21,894 bases of DNA from positions 5,713-27,606 of the forward strand of contig NW_014577472.1 in assembly GCF_000485595.1 (NCBI RefSeq). The letters run 5' to 3'. Below are positions 16,301 to 21,894 of this stretch, piece by piece. The position numbers and the translations under genes were made by a program. This DNA is from Priapulus caudatus (Eukaryota > Priapulida > Priapulimorpha > Priapulimorphida > Priapulidae). The notes under the pieces were generated by a model. It worked only from the letters and a program-made list of their open reading frames with translations. It was not told the origin of the DNA and searched no databases. Numbering within the stretch: position 1 is the stretch's first letter; each line of letters begins with the position of its first letter.

Positions 16301-19300
16301 GGTTACGATGATCGAAATGATGCGCGCAAATGGTCGCGGAAATCTGTTTTAAATGCGCACCAGTTTAGCAGGCGATTCTTGCTCGGATAGACTGTCACCG
16401 CTAGGTATGCCCACCGCGGCCGCAAATCCTCCGCTAGAACTCGAACTACTCTTTATCGTGACGGCGCCCGTCTGAAGAAATGCGCTGACACCATTTTCTC
16501 CATCCTCTGAAAGCAACAGAGGCAAGCACACAATCAGCTTCCCGGCGCAACGCCCTGTGTACGCCCACGGCTCAGGCAAAGTTGGTGAGAAACATCATGA
16601 TATTACCCACAAATTATGGATGCCGTCAGTCATTATTTAGAAGGTTTGTGATCTATTAATCACAAGTGATCTACCCACCTGGGGTGATCAACAGGTAGCT
16701 CTAGTTAATAAGTGTTGCGATAGGACATTCTAAAAACAACTCTTGGTAACAAACTGCTACAAAGTCAACATTTTAGGGTGCACCACGTACGAACTGCACG
16801 AGCATAATTGACCTCGCATTAACATCTAAGGTGAGGCATGGTTATCTCTCTAGGACGGATAAGTCAGATTATGCATTACTCATGACAACCAAATGGCTGC
16901 TGTCATTCAACTGCTAAATACCAAGAGAACGTGTCGTCTCGCCGAAAGTACTAACTCAGCCATCGCTCGACAGATTCACCGCGAATTTCGGCACGCACCC
17001 TTGCCTCCATCGCCGGCGCTGTGTGGGAGTCTCCGCTCCGTGTACGCCTGACTCGCCGTGACGATCTGGTCATTCTGGAATGTGACGTAGTCGCTCGGTA
17101 CAAATGTCGGCACCTGCAGCGGCTGCCCCGGTGACGGCCATGCACCCTGCTGCGCCGGCGCCCCCTTGTGTTGCCGTGACTTCTCTATCAGCTGCTGCAC
17201 GGCCTCTGGTCCGTCCCGCACGCTGGGGCCTGCTGCAGGTTGAGGAAATCAGAATGGCGATTTACGAACGTGAATCGGAAATGCTTCGCTGCATGAATTC
17301 TTACGATGAACGCATGATACCAAAGGTGACACTTTATCGTGTGAATAATACTTAAAATTATCACTGGGTTAATGAAATTAAAGTGTCAATGACACTGTAG
17401 CTCACCTTGGGTGTGATAAAAGATCGTGGGAGGGGGGATATATAAAGCAAGAGTATATATGGGAGAACTCCCATTATATAGCATATCCCCCATTATATAC
17501 TCTTGATAATGATATATGCATAAGTTTTGATGCGAAAGATTTCAGATCTGAAAGTCTGAAATCTTGACGAGAGATGCCGCTACGCCTAAATGATCGCCAT
17601 TTTGGTTTTCGAATATCGCGCAAATAAAAACAATAAAATATTCCAGTCAAATTATTGTAACGAAGAATCTAAAACACAATATTACACGTATATAGGTATG
17701 ATTGTAGAGTTGTTGACCAGTTGGACAAAATAAACGTAATAGAACGTTGTCATCTCTTCCATAGGAGTAACAACTGTTTTGGGACTATAGCCTTACACAT
17801 TCACATACCAAAATTTAACAAAATCGAATGAATTTAGATGGGCATTTTCATTTTTGCCAAAAAGTGGGCGTGGCTCGAAAGTAGGTCGACTGACGTGCTC
17901 CAAAATAGGAAGTTCAAATCTCTCCCATAGGAGTAACAACTGTATTCAATTTTAATTAAACATGTGGGTCAAATGGTTCTTGAGTTATCGTTGACCGTAG
18001 ACAGACACTGAAATGCATAGTGAAATTGCCAAAATCTACCTAATTTGCATAATTTTAAAAAAATATCAAAACCCGTGTGATATGTTTAGGGGCCAGTCCT
18101 TATTCATTCACATACTATAGAAATGAGCAAAATCCGTTGAACCCTGTGACTTATGGCCATTTCCATTTTTGCCAAAAAGAGGACGTGGCTCGAATGTAGG
18201 TCGACTGGCGTGCTCCAAAATAGGACGTTCAAACCTCTCCCATAGGAGTAACAACTAAATGCAATTTGAAACATGTGGGTCAAACGGTTCTTGAGTTATC
18301 GTTGACCGTATCCAAATGTTGATGGACGGACGGACGGACGGACGGACGTACGATGGACAACACCCCATGGCAATAGCTCATCTTGACGATGTCAAGGCGA
18401 GCTAAAAATTGGGATGGAATTAAGGTTTTAGTGATCACCAACCTTTTGATTTACTTTTCCCAGATCTAGGGCTGTGTCGTGGGGGCTTGTAGTGCTGCTG
18501 CAATCGGTAACCTTCTTCTGACGAGCTGAGATCGGCTGGACCACAGTGCAGCCCTTAACGACGTCCATAATAATAACACGGTTTTATTTAAGACGGTTGC
18601 CAAATAAATATTTCGATCACTGTAGAAGATAAACGAACACAGCTACAAACGTTTACGATATATATTATATATATATGTTGATATATATATATATATATCA
18701 GAAATATGTTTGTAGCCAAACGTGTCTGTTTTATTAAATTACTGAAATTAATGGTTTCAAATCATGTTACACTTGCCTATAGTGATTTGTGAGTTTAATA
18801 CATGCATCTTTTAAATCTATTCAGTTGGTATGAGATGGCAGCAAGCTGTGTTTAAACAGGTTTTGTTTTGTATGAGTTTGGTTGAACAATGACCATATAA
18901 GTAACATGGCATACCAGTCTCGTTCCGCAATGGGGAGTTTCCGTGCTCATATCTATCAATAAGAGTGACCACCTTCGTGTGGTGGTTGAGCAGGGCCAGA
19001 GACCGCGCAGTGTCCCCAACAGTGGTTCTGGCGTTCACATCTACACCCTGGAAAAATTAATCACGCTATCTATACGTCCACGTCTACGTACATCTCTACG
19101 TCATACGTACACATTGTTATGTCAGCAGGGCAACTGCAGTGCCATCTGCAGCCCAATTTCAATAACAACTGAGAAAATATAGATAATTGCATTATGTATC
19201 ATAACCCTGAATGCTTCAAATATAAAGACAGTCAGTCACAAGTTCGTAATCACAAATAATTCAATGTCACCACAAACTTTATATCTCAATGGCATTGAGT

Positions 19301-21093
19301 GATAAACTTGTTGATTCCCCACGGTGCATTGGTAGAGAATCTGCATCCCCTAGAGATGGTCCAGGGCTCCCGCTACACACGTTTCATAATCCCAAATGAC
19401 TCGCAGAGGAACGAGTGGAATGAAAATTAGGGTGCCATGTGAGGCTATATAGCTAATGGGATCTCAGGGACAAAGAATGCTTTGTGATCAAGCTTACGTG
19501 TTGCAGGAAATACTGAACAATGATCTCGTGTCCCTCGAGCGCTGCCAGGATAAAGGGAGTCATCCCATGATGTGGCTCCCTGCATCACACAGAAGGGATC
19601 CATGTACGAATAACATACCAACAATACAGTTACGTACGTAGTCCCATAATTGCGAGTCTCAAGCCATGCCCTCACACATTCATGGGATATTCGCAACATT
19701 CACGTTGTAGACACAATGGAAATACATAAATTAGGAAGTTGACGACACATTATAACGAAAGTGATAACCATAATACATAATTGTGAACCAAATGTAACAA
19801 TATCAATATAAGTAACACATGATATGTAATATTATCAACACATGTAGAATGAATATATCAATATACATATACGTTCATGGTAATATTAAACTCTACAAAG
19901 TAATATGTGTGCATACACTGCGTTAGCATCAATGGAGTTTTCAAGAAGGAACTTCACAAAGTTCTGATGACCCGAGCTTGTGGCATGAAACAATGCTGTC
20001 CGTCCCTTGCTGTCTCTAGCTTCTAAGATTGCTCCAAACTACAAAGAAAAAATGTCATTACATCTTGGCTTCAAGGAGGTTGCTATATATCATACACGTA
20101 TATCTATACTATGGTATATTATCGGATGTAGAGACAAGTACTCCTCCCAAAGTATGAGCATAATACCCCCCAGCAATGTAAATCTTTGCACATACGACAT
20201 GGGAACTCCTCACAGAGTATGATAACGGTCTGCAAGAATGCGGGTATCTGATCTGAGACTGGTAGTCCTCCCAGAGTGCAATAACACTTAGAAAGAACAC
20301 AAGTCAATACATCGAGATGGGCACTCCTCCTACAGTACGATAATACTATGTGGTGATGCCAAAAACAGAAGAGAATGCACATGGACAAATTCTCCTCAGT
20401 GCAAAAGGAGATGGTCGAAAGCAATCTCTGCAGCATGCTTGTGAATGCGTAACAGCATCATTGATGCGGAACACGTACTGACCTGTAGTAGAAAGAATCC
20501 GACGCTCTCGTTGCCACAGCTCGCTGCCAGCATCAGTGGCGTACATCCACTGTTGTTCTTTAGATTGACGTCGACTCCTGCATCAAGCAGTAGGTTCACG
20601 ACATTGTCATGTCCGATGTAACTGGCATACATCAGCGCCGTCCAGCCTCCCTTGTTCTTCCTGTTCAGGTTTGAATCAGATTCCTGCCTGAACGAAGCAA
20701 TAAATCACGAATATATCAGCACCTAAGAGCCTCATCTGTCAATTCTATAATGAAATGCAGTGTGGAACAATAGATATGAACAAAATATATTTTCTTGTTT
20801 CTACACAGAGGTTTCTTCTGAAACTTTCCAGAACAATGTGTTGGATATACCACCTTTAGGCCTACCTATTTTTTTACCATCGAAGTATACTAATCGTTAT
20901 TATTATACCTAGTAATATATGCATGCACTGCATCATAATTCCCTAGACTAGCAGCTGTGTGCAAGTCAAATGGAATTGGGTCAAAATTTTCCGTTTCCAC
21001 GTAGCACGGTCCTTTCCAAACAGATAGGCTGCGTTCCAACAGCTCACTCTCACTTGCCTCATCCGAAGCTTCGTAAGGGTAGTCATTTAACAT
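13003..21093 (-). CDS. ANKS3: Ankyrin repeat and SAM domain protein 3 (12 exons)
   Basis: In other animals ANKS3 is a scaffold of the ciliary nephronophthisis network; its SAM domain binds ANKS6 and BICC1. The exons, from the start, are 20909-21093, 20483-20687, 19917-20038, 19498-19579, 18915-19047, 18443-18535, 16999-17229, 16361-16506, 15651-16229, 15111-15255, 14300-14474 and 13003-13399. Six ankyrin repeats occupy roughly residues 30-235, a low-complexity linker 240-420, a Gln/His tract 420-550, the SAM domain about 550-612, and a coiled-coil-like C-terminus follows. The spliced length is about 829 residues against 656 in human, the excess being mainly the Gln/His tract. Exons 1-8 and 12 read cleanly; exons 9, 10 and 11 contain frame breaks. 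The start at 21093 is chosen because MLNDYPYEASDEASE aligns with the known N-terminus. Introns 19048-19497 and 19580-19916 show nothing further. Confidence 0.93.
13678..14290. repeat. 18-bp minisatellite in ANKS3 intron 11
   Basis: Repeats of about 18 bp, best at 13840-13930, with consensus AGAGCATGTATGAATGAC; outer copies are degenerate. Because the period is a multiple of three, several frames stay open on both strands and give chains such as SFIHAL or CMNERA. These are not genes. Confidence 0.85.
14300..14474 (-). CDS. ANKS3: ANKS3 exon 11: coiled-coil segment, frame broken
   Basis: Acceptor TTGCAG|GTGTG, donor ATGAG|GTGACG. The homology is spread over frames: RLESMK, then QQVLQERELRSVR-stop-GCLMEDRR, then NMTAAMINM. 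These follow the vertebrate order QVCQEQELRAVVESCLLEQD and AALVLDQL. An in-frame TGA replaces the expected Glu at about 14404. The net shift is zero, so a different frame is open across the whole exon in the right phase but carries no resemblance to ANKS3. The exon lies between two minisatellites. Confidence 0.72.
14480..15095. repeat. 27-bp minisatellite in ANKS3 intron 10
   Basis: Roughly 20 imperfect copies with consensus ACACCTGTAATAGGT plus AACGTAGCTGTT. Each unit contains ACCT-GTAAT-AGGT, a small inverted repeat, so each monomer can form a stem of 4-8 bp. Variants include GATATT for GCTGTT and single-base gaps. It stands between exons 10 and 11. Confidence 0.85.
15111..15255 (-). CDS. 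ANKS3: ANKS3 exon 10: end of SAM domain, two frame breaks
   Basis: Acceptor CATCAG|ATTATTG, donor CATCAG|GTACCA. Three successive frames are needed to follow the homology: QLLCPRRKM, then TSAIARWHSNAPPPLLS, then PEQAYADKLEAEMQEMAI. The counterparts are FGPKRKMTSAIARW and LAYADRLEAEMQELAI in vertebrates. The first shift lies at ATGAACATCG (about 15230), where one A looks extra; the second at about 15180-15185, again one extra base. Confidence 0.8.
15470..15605. repeat. TG/CA-rich tract in ANKS3 intron 9
   Basis: About 130 bp rich in GTGTGCGTGTGC and GCATG steps, similar in style to the alternating tract at 828-1087 but shorter. Cys-rich ORFs here are artefacts. Confidence 0.5.
15651..16229 (-). 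CDS. ANKS3: ANKS3 exon 9: Gln/His tract and SAM start, frame broken
   Basis: Acceptor CCTCACAG|ACAACA, donor ATTCA|GTAAGT. The first two thirds read TTRDLTGYVPTPPSPAPTLP and then a long Gln/His-rich run. The SAM domain (DLEAFLRQVGLSKYHGVLVE, DIDLQLFLTLTENDLKEVGI) is in another frame. The Gln/His pattern moves from one frame to the other at about 15848, where GAGGCAG stands in place of GAGCAG. Removing one base makes the exon open throughout and gives the phase 2 end that exon 10 requires. A hidden intron is less likely because the repeat pattern runs through the break. Confidence 0.85.
15768..16135. repeat. CAG/CAC trinucleotide tract coding Gln/His
   Basis: About 360 bp of imperfect CTG/CCTG/GGTGGT on the + strand, read on the - strand as CAG, CAC and GAG codons (Gln, His, Glu). 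Interruptions by GAG and CAC are frequent; the longest pure CTG runs are five to seven units. Long Leu-rich ORFs on the + strand are shadows of it. Confidence 0.85.
16361..16506 (-). CDS. ANKS3: ANKS3 exon 8: Ser-rich linker
   Basis: Acceptor GCTTTCAG|AGGATG, donor AACTG|GTGCGC. It reads EDGENGVSAFLQTGAVTIKS then SSSSSGG, corresponding to the poly-Ser linker of vertebrate ANKS3. Phase 1 in, 0 out. Confidence 0.82.
16507..16998. other. ANKS3 intron 7
   Basis: Lies between exons 7 and 8. No repeat or RNA gene recognised. An ORF reading through the 16506 acceptor is intronic upstream of that point. Confidence 0.45.
16999..17229 (-). CDS. ANKS3: ANKS3 exon 7: linker with conserved YVTF
   Basis: Acceptor CTGCAGCAG|GCCCC, donor AAGG|GTGCGT. 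It includes GPSVRDGPEAVQQLIEKSRQ and FVPSDYVTFQNDQIV, which line up with the KGVSIHEGPRA and RGYVTF landmarks of vertebrate ANKS3. Otherwise Gln/Pro-rich. Phase 1 at both ends. Confidence 0.85.
17440..17515. repeat. Nested inverted repeat, ATATACTCTT arms
   Basis: AAGAGTATATA at about 17449-17459 is inverted as TATATACTCTT near 17495-17505. Inside it TGGGAG-AA-CTCCCA forms a second perfect stem, so the whole block can fold into a cruciform. It lies in ANKS3 intron 6. Confidence 0.55.
17538..17566. repeat. Perfect 11-bp hairpin AAGATTTCAGA
   Basis: AAGATTTCAGA and TCTGAAATCTT are exact inverted repeats with a loop of about 8 bases, close to the previous inverted repeat. It may mark one end of a small element. 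Confidence 0.5.
17745..18406 (+). mobile_element. Interspersed repeat with GACG run and 3' hairpin
   Basis: Two direct copies of about 313 bp (roughly 17797-18010 and 18103-18310) share TTTTTGCCAAAAAG, GTAGGTCGACTG, TCCCATAGGAGTAACAACT and GGTTCTTGAGTTATCGTTGA. A third partial copy stands at 17750. Then come GGAC/GACG tandem repeats (18322-18350), the linker ACACCCCATGGCAATAG and a hairpin: TAGCTC-AT-CTTGAC, loop GAT, GTCAAG-GC-GAGCTA (18374-18404), followed by A residues. The hairpin with CTAA at the end recalls non-autonomous Helitron or Helentron termini; that assignment is inference. No ORF. Confidence 0.7.
18443..18535 (-). CDS. ANKS3: ANKS3 exon 6: linker after ankyrin domain
   Basis: Acceptor GGTCCAG|CCGAT. 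It reads DLSSSEEGYRLQQHYKPPRH then SPRSGKSKSK, matching the DLSSSDES segment of vertebrate ANKS3. Two donors keep the same phase: AAAAG|GTTGGT (end 18443) and AAAA|GTAAAT (end 18455). The first gives a better join to exon 7. Confidence 0.85.
18655..18702. repeat. TA dinucleotide microsatellite
   Basis: TATATA runs of about 20 bp on each side of a short GTTGA break, self-complementary, in ANKS3 intron 5. Confidence 0.65.
18915..19047 (-). CDS. ANKS3: ANKS3 exon 5: ankyrin repeat 6
   Basis: Acceptor TTTTCCAG|GGTG, donor GACTG|GTATGC. It reads GVDVNARTTVGDTARSLALL and continues through HHTKVVTLIDRY, the end of the ankyrin domain. Phase 0 in, 1 out. Confidence 0.92.
19498..19579 (-). CDS. ANKS3: ANKS3 exon 4: ankyrin repeat 5
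   Basis: Acceptor GATGCAG|GGAGCC, donor CAACAC|GTAAGC. It reads EPHHGMTPFILAALEGHEII followed by VQYFLQH. A longer ORF in another frame here is a shadow. Confidence 0.93.
19917..20038 (-). CDS. ANKS3: ANKS3 exon 3: ankyrin repeat 4
   Basis: Acceptor TTTGTAG|TTTGG; reads FGAILEARDSKGRTALFHAT and then SSGHQNFVKFLLENSIDANA. The donor is GCAGT|GTATGC rather than the nearer GCA|GTGTAT, because only the former keeps the next exon in frame. Confidence 0.92.
20130..20400. repeat. Divergent tandem repeat of about 60 bp in ANKS3 intron 2
   Basis: Five units carry a core like GGNACTCCTCCCAGAGTAYGATAA. The CTCCTC (or GTCCTC) words lie at 20141, 20206, 20265, 20324 and about 20392, so spacing is 59-68 bp. 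Between the cores similarity is weak. The small ORFs on the - strand are not exons; the exon 2 donor lies at 20482. Confidence 0.6.
20483..20687 (-). CDS. ANKS3: ANKS3 exon 2: ankyrin repeats 2 and 3
   Basis: Acceptor TTCAG|GCAGG, donor CTACAG|GTCAGT. It carries GGWTALMYASYIGHDNVV and CTPLMLAASCGNESVGFFLL, classic ankyrin helices. Phase 2 in, 0 out. Confidence 0.94.
20909..21093 (-). CDS. ANKS3: ANKS3 exon 1: N-terminus and first ankyrin repeat
   Basis: It reads SDEASESELLERSLSVWKG, close to the known vertebrate N-terminus, then DLHTAASLGNYDAVHAYITR opening ankyrin repeat 1. The in-frame ATG at 21118-21120 would add nine residues, but homology favours 21093. Donor ACTAG|GTATAA, phase 2. Confidence 0.92.
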
Positions 21094-21894
21094 GGTCAGT
21101 TTAGATCCACCTATGTACATATAACATATTGATCAGTCAATGAGTCAATGTGAGTCATAACTTCACTCATAAACAATAATAAACTCACCATTTTCACTTT
21201 TCAGGGCTGTTAAGCCCGACCACAAAGTAAATAAGTGTGCTAGTCATGCTTTTTGTGTATATATATCCTTGGTAGTTATCCAATTTTATGAATTCAGAAT
21301 TTATTGTAAAAATATGCTATGTATTGCAGCGTTTCTTCTACATAGGAGGCACTGCGGCGCACCACCGTTGTCATGCAAATTTAACAACGCCGTTGTCAAA
21401 ATGTTCCTGTATTTACCCGCCGATGTCAAAATAGTGTCAATCAAAAAATAAATAGATCACCGCGTGCTTCTGACTATATACATGGAAAATCGTAATGAAA
21501 TTCATAGCAACGTTTCTTTTTGCGTGCCAGCACACTCCTGTGTCATTCCAGATTGCAGCGTTTTCCTCGATTCCGGGAAAGTTTTGCTGTCGCTCGCTAT
21601 CCCTCATACCAGCAGTGCCCACCCCTACAAATACAGCAATAAGCATGCCCACGCGACTGTAACAATCGGTGCATTCGCCCCCCCCCCCCCGTACTTCAAT
21701 CAATGCCGCCCCAGCCAGCAAGCATGAGCCACGATGTGCACAGCCACGGACGTGGGTAACAGGGGTGTCGCGGGCTGCTTTTTTCGGTTTTTTACTTTTG
21801 CGTGAATGCATGAGAATGCGTAGGGCATGCGGGAGTGCGGGAGAATGGGAGATTCTCACGGCTGCGCATTTCGCGAGAGACTCACGCATCTGGA
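21094..21894. other. Upstream flank of ANKS3
   Basis: Expected to hold the ANKS3 5' UTR and promoter. A - strand ORF of 150 codons (21437-21889) and + strand ORFs overlap it, but none shows a recognisable domain. A run of C (about 21677-21690) interrupts it. CG content rises at 21500-21894, compatible with a promoter region or the first exon of a neighbour, neither of which I can confirm. Confidence 0.35.

Noticed and set aside
13003-21093. ANKS3 as a processed or dead pseudogene
   Set aside because: Introns with intact GT-AG sites and compatible phases are kept, and nine of twelve exons are clean; the breaks are confined to repeat-flanked exons. Not fully excluded.
21464-21727. Possible zinc-finger or THAP-like start on the + strand (Cys-x-Pro pattern)
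   Set aside because: Cys spacing and following residues do not complete any known zinc-binding motif.

Overview
This is a stretch of a nuclear genome from a multicellular animal. Two intron-rich genes with canonical GT-AG splice sites encode products recognisable across Metazoa, and the rest is AT-rich, repeat-laden non-coding DNA. The coding lines are close to vertebrate proteins. The many small inverted-repeat elements, together with a repeat ending in a GACG run and a terminal hairpin, resemble marine or other invertebrate genomes. The species cannot be fixed from the sequence. No prokaryotic operon, CRISPR array, rRNA or tRNA was recognised.

Layout. 1-1345: long inverted-repeat element whose centre is alternating purine-pyrimidine DNA, truncated at the left window edge. 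1420-3600: decayed small transposons, CA microsatellites and a CCATA-type simple repeat. 4143-10993, + strand: methionine aminopeptidase 1 (METAP1) in 13 visible exons with all metal ligands; its first intron and intron 9 carry MITE-like elements. 10994-13002: METAP1 3' flank with AATAAA, then plain intergenic DNA and a GC-rich minisatellite. 13003-21093, - strand: ANKS3 (ankyrin repeat and SAM domain protein 3) in 12 exons, carrying a large CAG/CAC-encoded Gln/His tract beside the SAM domain, with three minisatellite-type arrays in its introns and a repeat-derived element in intron 6. 21094-21894: upstream flank of ANKS3.

The two genes face each other tail to tail, about 2 kb apart. METAP1 acts in co-translational N-terminal methionine removal and ANKS3 in ciliary scaffolds. 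Nothing in the sequence links them functionally.

The most informative oddity is a set of single-base frame breaks. METAP1 exon 1 lacks one base. ANKS3 exons 9, 10 and 11 carry several, while the remaining METAP1 and ANKS3 exons read cleanly and join in phase. The broken exons sit beside or inside repeats, which fits uncorrected long-read indels where polishing fails, though real damage is not excluded. I found no convincing new biological system; the novelty here is in the repeats.
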